Below are positions 27,651 through 37,996 of a DNA stretch of 64,000 nucleotides, piece by piece. A program made the position numbers and the translations under genes. Position 1 is the stretch's first letter, and every line of letters starts with the position of its first letter. The notes below the pieces were generated by a model. That model ran no database searches, was not told the DNA's origin, and saw nothing but the letters and a program-made list of their open reading frames with translations. The stretch is taken from NCBI RefSeq assembly GCF_913060805.1, contig NZ_CAJXTC010000005.1, positions 124,001 through 188,000 on the forward strand, written 5' to 3'. Source of the DNA: an uncultured Draconibacterium sp. (GTDB lineage Bacteria; Bacteroidota; Bacteroidia; Bacteroidales; Prolixibacteraceae).

Positions 27651-29162
27651 ATGAGCAGTACATTAAAAGAAATGGAAGTATGGTTTGTAACAGGTAGCCA
27701 ACACCTTTACGGACCTAAAACACTAGAGCAAGTTGCAGAGCATTCAACAGAAATTGCTGCTGCTTTCGACGCATCAACAGAAATTCCTGTAAAAGTAGTA
27801 GTTAAACCTACCGGAACAGGATCGAAAGAAATTCACCGTATTTGTAAAGACGCAAACAGCGATGATAACTGTATCGGTATCATTACCTGGATGCACACTT
27901 TCTCTCCTGCAAAAATGTGGATTCACGGATTGAAAGAATTGAACAAACCATTGTTGCACCTGCATACACAGTACAACAAAGAAATTCCATGGAACGAAAT
28001 CGATATGGATTTCATGAACCTGAACCAGAGTGCACACGGCGACCGGGAATTCGGTCACATTACAGCACGCATGCGTTACAACCTGAAAATGGTTGTAGGT
28101 CACTGGCAGGATCCAAAAACCGTTTCACAGGTTTCTTCATGGGCGCGTGTAGCTGCTGCATGGGCTGATTCGCAAGATATGTTAATTGTTCGTTTTGGCG
28201 ACCAAATGAACAACGTTGCTGTAACCGATGGTGATAAAGTTGATGCTGAAAGAGTTTTCGGATATCACGTAGATTACTGTCCGATTGCAGAATTGGTTGC
28301 CGTACAAAACGAAGTTACAGACGAAGAAGTTGCTGAATTGGTAAAAGTTTACGAAGCAGACTACAACTTTGTTGACAGCTGTAAAGAAGGTGGAAAAGAC
28401 CGCGAGCAAGTTGCTCACGCTGCTAAAATTGAAATCGCATTGCGTCGTCTTTTAGAAGCAAAAGGTGCAAAAGCTTTCACTACCAACTTCGACGACCTGG
28501 AAGGAATCGATCAGTTGCCAGGTTTGGCTTCGCAGCGTTTGATGGCTGACGGTTATGGATTTGGTGCAGAAGGTGACTGGAAAACAGCTGCTTTATACCG
28601 CACAATGTGGTTCATGAGCCAGGAAATGAAAGACTACAAAGGATGTTCTTTCCTTGAAGATTATACCTTGAACTTCGATGGCGAAAACAGTGCAATTCTT
28701 CAGGCGCACATGTTGGAAGTTTGTCCGTTAATTGCTGATGGCAAACCAACACTTGATGTACTTCCTTTGGGAATTGGTGGTAAAAACGATCCTGCACGTG
28801 TTATTTTCAAAAGTAAAACCGGACCTGGTGTTGCCGCTACAGTAGTAGATATGGGAAGCCGTTTCCGTATGATTATTAACGCTGTTGATTGTATCGAATC
28901 AAAAGATCTTCCAAAACTTCCTGTTGCAAGTGCACTTTGGATTCCACAACCTAATTTCGAAGTAGGTGCTGCTGCATGGATTTTGGCAGGTGGTACACAC
29001 CACACCAGCTTCTCTTACGACCTTTCAGTTGAGGACTTGTTAGACTTTGCTGAAATTGCAGGAATCGAAGCTGTAGTAATCGACAAAGACACTACTATTC
29101 CTACGTTCAAAAAAGAACTGCGCTGGAATGATCTTTACTATCATTTGGCCAAAGGATTATAA
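27651..29162 (+). CDS. araA: L-arabinose isomerase
   Basis: Converts L-arabinose to L-ribulose in the cytoplasm, the first step of the pathway. The 503-residue length matches the family. The metal ligands are all present: E307 (GAEGDWK), E336 (FLEDYT), H353 (QAHMLE) and H450 (GGTHHTS). The start MSSTLKEMEVWFVTGSQHLYG has the family's GSQHLYG at the proper place. It follows araR by 45 bases and precedes the symporter by 33 bases, so it is the first catabolic gene of the operon. Confidence 0.98.
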   Translation: MSSTLKEMEVWFVTGSQHLYGPKTLEQVAEHSTEIAAAFDASTEIPVKVVVKPTGTGSKEIHRICKDANSDDNCIGIITWMHTFSPAKMWIHGLKELNKPLLHLHTQYNKEIPWNEIDMDFMNLNQSAHGDREFGHITARMRYNLKMVVGHWQDPKTVSQVSSWARVAAAWADSQDMLIVRFGDQMNNVAVTDGDKVDAERVFGYHVDYCPIAELVAVQNEVTDEEVAELVKVYEADYNFVDSCKEGGKDREQVAHAAKIEIALRRLLEAKGAKAFTTNFDDLEGIDQLPGLASQRLMADGYGFGAEGDWKTAALYRTMWFMSQEMKDYKGCSFLEDYTLNFDGENSAILQAHMLEVCPLIADGKPTLDVLPLGIGGKNDPARVIFKSKTGPGVAATVVDMGSRFRMIINAVDCIESKDLPKLPVASALWIPQPNFEVGAAAWILAGGTHHTSFSYDLSVEDLLDFAEIAGIEAVVIDKDTTIPTFKKELRWNDLYYHLAKGL

Positions 29163-29195
29163 TAGAAACTAAATCAAAAAAATAAATCAACTTTT

Positions 29196-30875
29196 ATGGA
29201 ATTACTAGATTGGATTGTAATTGGCCTTTTTGGTGTTGCTCTTATCGGAGTAATCGTTTGGGTTTTAAGTCAGAAAGAAGAAACTTCAGGCGACTATTTC
29301 CTGGCAGGACGTGATGCTTCATGGATTGCAATTGGAGCTTCGATTTTTGCTTCGAATATTGGATCAGAACACCTTATTGGATTAGCCGGTGCCGGTGCCT
29401 CAAGTGGTATGGCAATGGCACACTGGGAAATTCAGGGATGGATGATCCTGATTCTTGGTTGGGTGTTTGTACCGTTCTATTCACGAAGTATGGTACTTAC
29501 CATGCCCGAGTTTTTGGAACGCCGCTATAACCCTGAATCCAGAACAGTACTATCACTTATTTCTTTAGTAAGTTATGTATTAACTAAGGTTGCGGTAACC
29601 GTTTATGCCGGTGGTTTGGTTTTCCAACAGGTTTTCGGTATCGAAACCATGTGGGGAATCGATTTCTTCTGGATCTCGGCCATTGGCCTGGTGCTGTTAA
29701 CGGCTGTTTATACCATTTTCGGAGGAATGAAATCGGTGTTATACACTTCGGTACTTCAAACGCCGATTCTGCTTGGTGGATCGCTGGTAATTGTGGTGCT
29801 TGGTTTAAAAGCCGTTGGTGGCTGGGATCAGGTATTGGAAATTGCAGGTGCTACCCAGGTTAACGAATATGGCGACAGTATGATCAACCTGATCAGGGAC
29901 AACCGCGATGCCGACTTCCCATGGCTGGGTGCTTTAATCGGCTCCAGTATCATTGGTTTCTGGTATTGGTGTACCGACCAGTTTATTGTACAAAGGGTGC
30001 TGTCGGGTAAAAACGAAACACATGCCCGTAGAGGTACAATTTTTGGCGCTTACCTGAAATTGTTACCGGTATTCCTTTTTCTTATTCCTGGTATGATTGC
30101 TTATGCGATGAGTGCCAAAGGAGGAGTTATGCTGAACGGACAAGAGTATGTATTGCCAAGTGCCGATGCTGCTTTCCCATCGTTGGTAGCCCAGTTGCTT
30201 CCTGCCGGTATTAAAGGTCTGGTGGTTTGTGGTATTTTGGCTGCTTTAATGAGTTCGCTGGCTTCGTTGTTCAACTCTTCGGCAATGTTATTTACCATCG
30301 ACTTCTACAAACGATTTAAACCGGAAACTCCGGAGAAAAAACTCGTGAAAATAGGTCAGGTTGCAACAGTTGTAATCGTGATTTTGGGTATTCTTTGGAT
30401 TCCGATTATGAGAAGTATTGGCGACGTGCTTTACGAATATTTACAAGACGTACAATCCGTTCTGGCTCCTGGTATCGCCGCAGCATTCTTGCTGGGTATT
30501 ACATGGAAACGTGCTTCTGCCAAAGGTGGATTCTGGGGACTGATGTCAGGATTTATAATTGGTATTACCCGTTTGGGTGCGAAAGTATATTACGAGAACG
30601 TTCAGGGTGCAGGCGACAGCTTGTTCAAAAGTGTATTCTTCGATATGAACTGGTTGTTCTTCTGCGGATGGATGTTGCTTGTATGTTTGGTAGTTGTTAT
30701 TGTGGTGAGTTTACTTACCGAAGCTCCTGACGAGAAAAAGATTCAGGGCTTGGTATTCGGAACTTCATCGCCAGAACAAAAAGCTGCAACACGTGCCAGC
30801 TGGAATGGTTGGGATGTGTTCCATACTGCTGTAATCCTCGGATTAACAGTAGCATTTTACATCTACTTCTGGTAG
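29196..30875 (+). CDS. SSS-family sodium/sugar symporter, probable L-arabinose transporter
   Basis: A 559-residue inner-membrane protein of the solute:sodium symporter (SGLT) family with about 14 membrane segments. Family landmarks are GDYFLAGRDASW near the start, SNIGSEHLIGLAGAGA in TM2, the R-rich RRYNPESRT loop and the LLPAGIKGLVVCGILAALMSSLAS block. Placement between araA and araD with gaps of 33 and 19 bases makes L-arabinose the expected substrate (inference from operon context). Confidence 0.93.
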   Translation: MELLDWIVIGLFGVALIGVIVWVLSQKEETSGDYFLAGRDASWIAIGASIFASNIGSEHLIGLAGAGASSGMAMAHWEIQGWMILILGWVFVPFYSRSMVLTMPEFLERRYNPESRTVLSLISLVSYVLTKVAVTVYAGGLVFQQVFGIETMWGIDFFWISAIGLVLLTAVYTIFGGMKSVLYTSVLQTPILLGGSLVIVVLGLKAVGGWDQVLEIAGATQVNEYGDSMINLIRDNRDADFPWLGALIGSSIIGFWYWCTDQFIVQRVLSGKNETHARRGTIFGAYLKLLPVFLFLIPGMIAYAMSAKGGVMLNGQEYVLPSADAAFPSLVAQLLPAGIKGLVVCGILAALMSSLASLFNSSAMLFTIDFYKRFKPETPEKKLVKIGQVATVVIVILGILWIPIMRSIGDVLYEYLQDVQSVLAPGIAAAFLLGITWKRASAKGGFWGLMSGFIIGITRLGAKVYYENVQGAGDSLFKSVFFDMNWLFFCGWMLLVCLVVVIVVSLLTEAPDEKKIQGLVFGTSSPEQKAATRASWNGWDVFHTAVILGLTVAFYIYFW

Positions 30876-30894
30876 AATAAAAACAGAATAAATT

Positions 30895-31578
30895 ATGCTT
30901 GAACAATTAAAAGAAGAAGTTTTTAAAGCGAACCTGGAACTGGTTGATCTCGACCTGGTAATTTTTACCTGGGGAAATGTGAGTGCTATCGATCGCGAAA
31001 AAGGTTTGGTGGTAATTAAGCCAAGCGGAGTTTCGTACGACGATATGAAAGCCAGCGACATGGTGGTGGTTGATATGGAAGGCAATGTGGTTGAAGGAAA
31101 CCTGAAACCATCGAGCGACACCGCAACTCACCTGGTGCTTTACAAAGCTTTTGAAGGAATATCGGGAGTTGTGCACACGCACTCATCTTGGGCAACCAGC
31201 TGGGCGCAGGCCGGACGTAGCATTCCTGCTTTGGGAACAACACACGCCGATTATTTTTACGGTGCAATTCCTTGTACACGTAAATTGACAGAGGAGGAGG
31301 TAACCACTGCATACGAAGTGGAAACCGGAAACGTAATTGTGGAAACTTTCGAGGGGCTTGATCCGGTTGCAATTCCGGGAGTTCTGGTAAACAACCACGG
31401 TCCGTTTTCGTGGGGAACAAGTGCTCACAATGCCGTTCATAACGCAAAAGTTATGGAAGAAGTGGCAAAAATGGCACACACTGCTTTGCAGCTGACTCCG
31501 GGAGCTGAGATCGATCAATTCTTATTAGATAAGCATTACCTGCGCAAGCATGGTAAAAATGCATACTACGGACAATAA
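30895..31578 (+). CDS. araD: L-ribulose-5-phosphate 4-epimerase
   Basis: Produces D-xylulose 5-phosphate, feeding the pentose phosphate pathway. The 227-residue class II aldolase-fold protein keeps the zinc ligands H94 and H96 (VHTHSSWAT) and H168 (NNHGPFSWG), together with [10 protein letters not shown] and the [11 protein letters not shown] motif. It starts 19 bases after the symporter and precedes araB by 91 bases in the same direction. Confidence 0.97.
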   Translation: MLEQLKEEVFKANLELVDLDLVIFTWGNVSAIDREKGLVVIKPSGVSYDDMKASDMVVVDMEGNVVEGNLKPSSDTATHLVLYKAFEGISGVVHTHSSWATSWAQAGRSIPALGTTHADYFYGAIPCTRKLTEEEVTTAYEVETGNVIVETFEGLDPVAIPGVLVNNHGPFSWGTSAHNAVHNAKVMEEVAKMAHTALQLTPGAEIDQFLLDKHYLRKHGKNAYYGQ

Positions 31579-31669
31579 TTGTCCATCAGTTACAAAAAAA
31601 ATCAAGGACGAAAAGTTGGTGGAGAAGTAATTTCTCTGCCGGCTTTCGCTCCTCATTAAATCAAAGAAA

Positions 31670-33340
31670 ATGGCAAAATATACTATTGGACTGGATTATG
31701 GTTCTGATTCGGTTCGTTCATTAATCGTAGACGTAGAGACCGGCGAGGAGATTGCAAGCGTTGTGTTTGAATACCCGCGTTGGAAAAAAGGAGAATATTG
31801 CGATGCGCCAAACAACCAGTTTCGTCAGCATCCGAAAGATTATTTAGAAGGTTTGGAATACACCATTGTTGAGGCGCTGAAACAAGCTCCTGCAGGTGTA
31901 GCCGAAAATGTTGTGGGTATTTCTGTTGATACAACCGGATCGACTCCGGTAGCAGTTGACGAAAAAGGTACACCACTGGCATTAACTCCGGGTTTTGAAG
32001 AAAATCCAAATGCGATGTTCGTACTTTGGAAAGACCATACTGCAGTAAAAGAGGCTGCAGAAATCAACGAATTGGCTAAAAAATCGGACATCGATTTCAC
32101 GAAATACGAAGGTGGAATTTATTCATCAGAGTGGTTTTGGGCCAAGTTATTGCATGTAACTCGCGAAGATGCAGGTGTTTACCGCGCAGCTTATTCGTGG
32201 GTAGAGCATTGCGACTGGATTCCGGCAGTTCTTACCGGAAATACAAATCCAAAAACATTAAAAAGAAGCCGTTGTGCAGCAGGTCACAAAGCAATGTGGC
32301 ACGAAGCTTTTGGTGGTCTTCCATCAGAAGAATTCCTGACACAGCTTGACCCAATGTTGAGCGGTTTAAAAGATCGTTTATTCAAAGAAACATTTACCTG
32401 CGATGTATCGGCAGGAACTTTGAGTGAAGAGTGGGCGAAGAAATTAGGACTTTCTACCAAAGTGGTAATTGGGGTAGGAGCTTTTGATGCTCACCTTGGT
32501 GCTGTTGGTGCTCAAATCGAGCCTTATCACTTGTCGAAAGTTATGGGTACATCAACTTGCGATATGTTGATTGCTCCACTTGAAGAAGTAGGTGATAAAC
32601 TGGTAAGCGGTATTTGTGGTCAGGTTGACGGATCGATCGTTCCCGGAATGTTAGGTTTGGAAGCTGGTCAGTCGGCATTTGGTGATATCTACGCCTGGTT
32701 CCGTCGTTTGATTGAGTGGCCAATGCAGAATATTTTGGCCGAATCTGATTTGATCGACGAGGAAACCAAGAAAAAGCTTATCGATGAAACTTCAGGTAAG
32801 GTTATCGCTAAACTGAGCCAGGAAGCTGAAAAAATTCCTATCGCCGAGAGCGGAATCGTTGCATTAGACTGGATGAACGGTCGTCGTACTCCGGATGCTA
32901 ACCAGGCATTAAAAGGAGCGATTATCGGTTTGAATTTAGGATCGGATGCACCACGTATTTTCCGTGCATTGGTTGAAGCAACTGCTTTTGGTTCAAAAGC
33001 CATTAACGATCGTTTTATTTCTGAAGGAATCCGTATCGACGGTGTTATTGCACTGGGTGGTGTGGCTAAAAAATCGCGTCTGGTAATGCAAATCGTTGCC
33101 GACGTACTGGATATGCCAATTAAAGTGGCTCGCTCTGAGCAGGCTTGTGCATTGGGTACAGCAATGGCAGCAGCAGTTGCAGCCGGTGTTTACGAAAACC
33201 TTGGCGAAGCGCAGGCAAAAATGGGTGGCGGTTTCGAAATGGAATATCATCCAATTCCTGAAAACGTAGAGAAATACAAAGACCTGTACGAGAAATACAA
33301 TAGACTGGGTAAGTTTATTGAGTTCGATTTGAACAAGTAA
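31670..33340 (+). CDS. araB: Ribulokinase
   Basis: Phosphorylates L-ribulose. A 556-residue FGGY kinase: N-terminal ATPase fold GLDYGSDSVRSLIVD, substrate region around EHCDWIPAVLTG, the phosphate-binding VMGTSTCDML and C-terminal GGVAKKSRLVMQIVADV. The length equals bacterial AraB. It follows araD and precedes the epimerase by 17 bases. The gene order araA-transporter-araD-araB is seen in other Bacteroidota arabinose loci. Confidence 0.97.
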   Translation: MAKYTIGLDYGSDSVRSLIVDVETGEEIASVVFEYPRWKKGEYCDAPNNQFRQHPKDYLEGLEYTIVEALKQAPAGVAENVVGISVDTTGSTPVAVDEKGTPLALTPGFEENPNAMFVLWKDHTAVKEAAEINELAKKSDIDFTKYEGGIYSSEWFWAKLLHVTREDAGVYRAAYSWVEHCDWIPAVLTGNTNPKTLKRSRCAAGHKAMWHEAFGGLPSEEFLTQLDPMLSGLKDRLFKETFTCDVSAGTLSEEWAKKLGLSTKVVIGVGAFDAHLGAVGAQIEPYHLSKVMGTSTCDMLIAPLEEVGDKLVSGICGQVDGSIVPGMLGLEAGQSAFGDIYAWFRRLIEWPMQNILAESDLIDEETKKKLIDETSGKVIAKLSQEAEKIPIAESGIVALDWMNGRRTPDANQALKGAIIGLNLGSDAPRIFRALVEATAFGSKAINDRFISEGIRIDGVIALGGVAKKSRLVMQIVADVLDMPIKVARSEQACALGTAMAAAVAAGVYENLGEAQAKMGGGFEMEYHPIPENVEKYKDLYEKYNRLGKFIEFDLNK

Positions 33341-33357
33341 CCTAAAAAAATAAACCA

Positions 33358-34479
33358 ATGAAGTACTTAGGATTAATAGCTTTAATATTTATGGTATTTA
33401 GTTGTACACAAGAAGAAGCTCCTGTTGGAATTTCAAGCGAAGATTTTGCGTTTGATTACCAGGGAAAAACTATTGAACTGTATACTTTGAAAAACGATAA
33501 CGGCGTTGTTTGCCAGTTAACCAATTTTGGCGCGAGAGTAGTGAGTTTGTATGCTCCCGACAAAAATGGCGAGTTGGCAGATGTAATTGTTGGTTATGGT
33601 TCGGGTACAGACTATGTTGAAAAGAAAGAGAATTTTTATGGCGCAGTGATCGGTCGTTACGGCAACCGCATTGGCGATGCTAAATTCTCGATCGACGGTG
33701 TTGAATATCCGCTGGAGAAAAACGACGGCGAGAATCATCTGCATGGTGGAACCAATGGTTTTCACCGCCAGGTTTGGAATGCAGAACAGATCAGTGATAC
33801 AGAAGTTGATTTTAGCTTAGTTTCTCCTGATATGGAAACCGGTTACCCGGGAACTGTAACAGTTAAAGTGAAATACCAGTTAACAGCTGCAAACGAGCTG
33901 AAAATTGAATATTTCGCCACTACTGATAAGAAAACGGTATTGAATCTTACCAACCACTCTTATTTCAATTTGAAAGATGGTGGAAGAACTACGATCAACG
34001 ATCATTTGATGTACCTGAATGCTGATTATTATACACCTGTTGACGGGGGTTTGATCCCAACAGGAGAGTTGGCAGCAGTTGCCGGAACACCATTCGATTT
34101 TACAACTCCAACAGCAATTGGCGCCCGCGTTGAAGCTGATGATGAGCAGTTAAAACTTGGAGGTGGATACGACCATAACTGGGTTTTGAATACCGAGAAT
34201 AACGTAGCTGCTTTGGCTGCAAAAGTTGTTGAGCCGGAGACAGGAAGAGTATTGGAAGTATACACCAACGAACCGGGTATTCAGTTTTACGGCGGTAACT
34301 TTATCGACGGACAAGTTGCCGGTAAAAACGACATTAAATACGGTTTCAGAAGTGCATTCTGTTTAGAAACTCAGCACTTCCCTGATAGTCCTAACAAACC
34401 TGAATTTCCAAGTGTAATTGTAAATCCGGGCGATGAGTACTATTCAGTTTGTATCTACAAATTTGATGTTGAAAAATAA
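33358..34479 (+). CDS. galM: Aldose 1-epimerase lipoprotein
   Basis: Interconverts alpha and beta forms of free aldoses. A 373-residue GalM-fold protein with the conserved RYGNRI, HLHGG, the catalytic His in LTNHSYFNL and the catalytic Glu in FCLETQHFPDSPN. It carries a lipobox (MVFSC, Cys 16), so it works in the periplasm or at the outer membrane, where sugar released by GH43 can be mutarotated before uptake. It starts 17 bases after araB and ends the operon at the 34.57-kb terminator. Confidence 0.93.
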   Translation: MKYLGLIALIFMVFSCTQEEAPVGISSEDFAFDYQGKTIELYTLKNDNGVVCQLTNFGARVVSLYAPDKNGELADVIVGYGSGTDYVEKKENFYGAVIGRYGNRIGDAKFSIDGVEYPLEKNDGENHLHGGTNGFHRQVWNAEQISDTEVDFSLVSPDMETGYPGTVTVKVKYQLTAANELKIEYFATTDKKTVLNLTNHSYFNLKDGGRTTINDHLMYLNADYYTPVDGGLIPTGELAAVAGTPFDFTTPTAIGARVEADDEQLKLGGGYDHNWVLNTENNVAALAAKVVEPETGRVLEVYTNEPGIQFYGGNFIDGQVAGKNDIKYGFRSAFCLETQHFPDSPNKPEFPSVIVNPGDEYYSVCIYKFDVEK

Positions 34480-34563
34480 GATCTAAAGGATTTTTAGTTT
34501 TAAGTTAATTGATAGTTAGTTAGTAAAGGTTCTGATTTGTTTTAGCAGGCAGGAAGAACCTAA

Positions 34564-34593
34564 AAAAAGGAGGTTGATTTCAACCTCCTTTTT
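34564..34593. terminator. Bidirectional rho-independent terminator between galM and the PfkB kinase
   Basis: A perfect 13-bp stem (aaaaaggaggttg / caacctccttttt) with a 4-base loop. The A-run on one side and T-run on the other let it serve the arabinose operon (ending at 34479) and the convergent minus-strand kinase (ending at 34628). Confidence 0.92.
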
Positions 34594-34627
34594 GCTTTTA
34601 TAAATATTGGGTAATTCAATTCTATTT

Positions 34628-35521
34628 TCACTGGTTCATAATTGCCTGAATTTCATTCATGTCGTATTCCGGTGTAGCACCTGCTTTCGATGCCACAAAA
34701 GCACCCGTTGCACAGGCAAAAGTAATCGCTTCTTTGGGTGATTTCTTTTGCAGAAATGCCGCTACCAAACCGGCCAGAAAAGCATCGCCGGCACCAACCG
34801 TGTCAACAGCGTTTACTTTAAATCCGGGATGCTCGTAAAACTTGTTTTTATGAAACATGGCCGCTCCTTTGTCGCCACGGGTAACACAAAGCATTTCAAC
34901 TTTATAATGTTGCACAAACCATTTTATCAGTTCTTCCTCGGTTTTACCTTCAATTCCATTCCAGCCGGCAAAAACACGTAGTTCGTCATCGTTTAGTTTT
35001 ACAATGTCTGATTTAGCCAGCAGAAGTTCCAGCACATCCTGTTTGTCGTAAGGTTGGCGCAGGTTTACATCGATTAATTTTACCGCATCGTTGTCGATTA
35101 ATTTCAAAAGTGTTTCGCGCGTTGTTTGGTTTCGCGATGCCAGCGAACCATAAATGATCAGTCCCGAGTTTTGTGCCTTTTTAGCCAGTTCGTCGGTAAG
35201 CTGAATATTGTCCCAGGCCACCGGTTCGCAAATTTCGTACGAGGCGTTATTATTCTCGTCGAGGTGCACCAAAACTTCGCTGGTAGGTAATTTTTCATCC
35301 GTTTGAATTAACGAAGTATCTACCCCTGAATTTTTTAAAAAATCAATGAGTTGTTTGCCTGCATCGTCGTTGCCAACCGAGCTGGCAATTGCCGCATCAA
35401 GCCCGATGGCGTTGAGGTGCAAAGCCACATTCATGGGGGCACCGCCCGGTTTAGCTCCCGATGGAAGTCGGTCCCACAGCACCTCTCCAATACAAAGTAT
35501 TTCTTTATTTGTAATATTCAT
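34628..35521 (-). CDS. PfkB-family carbohydrate kinase, probable fructokinase
   Basis: A 297-residue ribokinase-fold sugar kinase. It shows the substrate-side GGAPMNVALHLNAIG motif (residues about 24-38), the internal LIDVNLRQPYD block and the C-terminal ATP/anion-hole signature DTVGAGDAFLAGLVAAF with catalytic Asp in GAGD. The sequence is closest in style to bacterial fructokinases. It is 11 bases downstream of the MFS sugar porter in the same operon, so the kinase probably traps the sugar that the porter imports. Fructose is inferred, not proved. Confidence 0.88.
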   Translation of the reverse strand: MNITNKEILCIGEVLWDRLPSGAKPGGAPMNVALHLNAIGLDAAIASSVGNDDAGKQLIDFLKNSGVDTSLIQTDEKLPTSEVLVHLDENNNASYEICEPVAWDNIQLTDELAKKAQNSGLIIYGSLASRNQTTRETLLKLIDNDAVKLIDVNLRQPYDKQDVLELLLAKSDIVKLNDDELRVFAGWNGIEGKTEEELIKWFVQHYKVEMLCVTRGDKGAAMFHKNKFYEHPGFKVNAVDTVGAGDAFLAGLVAAFLQKKSPKEAITFACATGAFVASKAGATPEYDMNEIQAIMNQ

Positions 35522-35532
35522 TTTTGTGCGTA

Positions 35533-36885
35533 TTATTTTGTACTTCTTTTTTTAATTTCAGCCTGAATTTCTTCCAGCGATTTTCCTTTTGTTTCGGGAA
35601 CCAGTTTCCACGCAAAGAAAAAGTGGATCACCATCATTGCCGCGAAAAAGGCAAAAGATATACCTCCTCCAATTCCGGGCATATTGGCAACTACCGGAAA
35701 TCCCCAAATTAAAGCCGCCGCCAAAATCCAGTGCGTAAAGCTTCCCAGTGCCTGACCTTTCGAGCGTACTTTGTTGGGAAAGATCTCGGAAATTACTACC
35801 CATAAAACGGCTCCCTGCGAAAAGGCAAAGAAGGCAATAAATCCCATCAGGTAGATCATTACGCCGTAACCGCCAAGGTCGCTATAATTTTCAGTAAAAA
35901 ACGATTTGGAGAGCATGCCCAGAAAGAATACCATTCCGACAGAACCGGCCATTAAAAGAGACCGCCTTCCGTAACGGTCGATAAGGGTTAAAGCGACTAT
36001 CGTGAATACTAAATTCGTGGCACCAACCGAAATGGATTGCAGCAGCGAAACGTTGCTTTCAAATCCTGCCATTTCGAAAACACGGGGCGCATAAATCATT
36101 ATCGCATTAATTCCGGCCAGTTGGTTAAAAGCGGCCATTAAAATGGCAATGGTAATCGGGAACCGGTTTTCCTTTACAAATAGTTTTCCGTGTTCCAGCT
36201 TTTCTTCCTGTTCTACGGCTTGCTGAACAATACGAACTTCTTCTTCAGGATTATTGGCTTTTATACGGGTAAATACCGTTAATGCTTCATCGCTGCGATT
36301 TTGGTTAACCAACCAGCGCGGACTTTCCGGAACCAGGTTCAACAACAGGAAAAACGATGCGGCGGGAATGGCTTCCACGCCGATCATCCAGCGCCATGAA
36401 CCGTTTCCGATAGATTTCGCCAACAAGTAATTCACTACAAAAGCAAGAAACAGCGAGATAACAACAAACAACTGATTTAACAGCACCAGCCGACCGCGTT
36501 TTTTAGCCGGCGAAATTTCGGCAATAAACATTGGCGTTACCACCGAAATGCATCCCAGCAATATTCCGGTTAAAAAGCGGAACAAAAGCAACATGGCCCA
36601 GTTAATGGCAAATGCAGCGCCCAAAGTGGTAAGTGCAAATAAGCCCGACAAAAGGAGTAACGATTTTTTACGACCGTATTTTTCGGCAGGTTTGCCAATA
36701 ATCAGGGTGCCGATTATGGTTCCGATTATGGCAACTGCAACTGTGAATCCCAGCCAAAAACTGTTGAGATGGAATAACTCTTCCAGTTGCGATGTTGTTC
36801 CCGACATCATGGCAATGTCGTAACCAAACAAAAAACCGCCTAAAGCAATAATTAGGGCGACTGTTGTAACATTTTGTTGTTTCAT
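35533..36885 (-). CDS. MFS sugar porter
   Basis: A 450-residue, 12-segment transporter of the sugar porter (SP) family: GGFLFGYDIAMMSG in TM1, GRKKSLL in the loop 2-3, the RFLTGILLGC block, PESPRWLVNQNR at the end of the first half, QLAGINAIMIYAPRVFEMAG in TM7 and VPETKGKSLEEI at the C-terminus. These features match xylose/glucose/fructose proton symporters. It is the first gene of the two-gene operon with the fructokinase-like kinase. Confidence 0.92.
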   Translation of the reverse strand: MKQQNVTTVALIIALGGFLFGYDIAMMSGTTSQLEELFHLNSFWLGFTVAVAIIGTIIGTLIIGKPAEKYGRKKSLLLLSGLFALTTLGAAFAINWAMLLLFRFLTGILLGCISVVTPMFIAEISPAKKRGRLVLLNQLFVVISLFLAFVVNYLLAKSIGNGSWRWMIGVEAIPAASFFLLLNLVPESPRWLVNQNRSDEALTVFTRIKANNPEEEVRIVQQAVEQEEKLEHGKLFVKENRFPITIAILMAAFNQLAGINAIMIYAPRVFEMAGFESNVSLLQSISVGATNLVFTIVALTLIDRYGRRSLLMAGSVGMVFFLGMLSKSFFTENYSDLGGYGVMIYLMGFIAFFAFSQGAVLWVVISEIFPNKVRSKGQALGSFTHWILAAALIWGFPVVANMPGIGGGISFAFFAAMMVIHFFFAWKLVPETKGKSLEEIQAEIKKRSTK

Positions 36886-36939
36886 TAAAACGGTATTTAG
36901 ATTTGAAAATTGGGTAACAGAAAAGGCAAAATGCGACGG

Positions 36940-37812
36940 TTATTCCTGTTTCATAAATTCCTGAATGCTTTCGTCTAATAAGCGCTGGAATTCGTCAGGT
37001 TTTTCCCAAAAAACGAGATGCCCAACACCGGTAATGATTTTAGCTTTAAACCCGGGTACATACTTTTTGAAAATCTCAACTTCAGTTGGTTCCATATCCG
37101 AATTAATTGCGTGAAGCGGAACCTGCAATTGCTGAAGCGATTTTATACAATCTTCATTCATCCATTTCATGTTTCCGAGAAGTGCTTCCTGCCATCCAAT
37201 TTGAGAAACGTCTTCCGGGTAAAGACGAAGTACCCGTTCGTAATTGGCTTCCTGATTTGTTTTGTAGAATCCCATGGCAACCAGCTTTTCGTTACTCATG
37301 TTGTTCAAAAGATCCATCATCATGCTATCGACAACCGGAATCATTTGCGGAGGTAGTTTGCCTTCAGGATTCTGCATATTATCGACAATTACAACTCCTT
37401 TTACTTTTTCGGGAATTTGGTTTGCTGTTTCAACAACAACCGCAGCTCCCATCGAAAAACCAACCAGTACCACTTCATCCAGTTTTAGTTTATCGATTAC
37501 GGCAATTACGTCGTTCGAAAATGCATTCATGGTCCATTCCGAGCGGTTATTGCCCGATTCGCCTGAGCCTGCGAGATCAAGTGCTACAGCCTGGTATTTT
37601 GCCGAAAACTGTTTCATTTGGTCGTCCCAAATCGTTCGGGGATTTGTCCATCCGTGAACAAAAATAATGGCGGGTTTTCCTTTTCCCTGACTGTCGAAAG
37701 CTATTGTAACTCCATCGCTTGATGTAGCTGTGCCGGGTGTTTCATCCCCGCAACTTATGATTACAAAAAGTGCAGGAAGGAGAATGGTGAAAATGAATAA
37801 TCTGTTTTTCAT
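36940..37812 (-). CDS. Alpha/beta hydrolase lipoprotein
   Basis: A 290-residue alpha/beta-hydrolase-fold protein with a lipobox (FVIISCG, Cys 21). The oxyanion-side motif is FVHGWTN, the nucleophile elbow GFSMG contains the catalytic Ser, and the late GVGHLVFWEKPDEF gives the catalytic His. The sequence resembles small esterases or haloperoxidase-like hydrolases; no substrate can be assigned. It is separated by 54 bases from the MFS gene in the same direction and may be co-transcribed with it. Confidence 0.82.
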   Translation of the reverse strand: MKNRLFIFTILLPALFVIISCGDETPGTATSSDGVTIAFDSQGKGKPAIIFVHGWTNPRTIWDDQMKQFSAKYQAVALDLAGSGESGNNRSEWTMNAFSNDVIAVIDKLKLDEVVLVGFSMGAAVVVETANQIPEKVKGVVIVDNMQNPEGKLPPQMIPVVDSMMMDLLNNMSNEKLVAMGFYKTNQEANYERVLRLYPEDVSQIGWQEALLGNMKWMNEDCIKSLQQLQVPLHAINSDMEPTEVEIFKKYVPGFKAKIITGVGHLVFWEKPDEFQRLLDESIQEFMKQE

Positions 37813-37947
37813 CTTGTAAAGTTTAGTTATAAGTTAGTGTAGTATAGTTTCTTATCCGTTAGGTTTCGATTGTAACAAGATAATAATTTCAATTCAAATG
37901 ATGGTCTTTTCGGAATAATTCAAATTCATGATTTGGTGTAGAAACAA

Positions 37948-37975
37948 AAAAAGAGGACCGTGAAATCCTCTTTTT
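37948..37975 (-). terminator. Rho-independent terminator downstream of the two-domain secreted protein
   Basis: A 10-bp stem (aaaaagagga / tcctcttttt) with an 8-base loop lies 22 bases past the stop of the minus-strand gene, and on that strand it is followed by a T-run. It separates this gene from the alpha/beta hydrolase gene. Confidence 0.82.
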
Positions 37976-37996
37976 ATTATTCGGAATATTATTGCG

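Noticed and set aside
37107-37667. 186-codon plus-strand ORF antisense to the alpha/beta hydrolase
   Set aside because: The opposite strand encodes a complete hydrolase with lipobox and GFSMG elbow; this reading is a shadow of its codon pattern.
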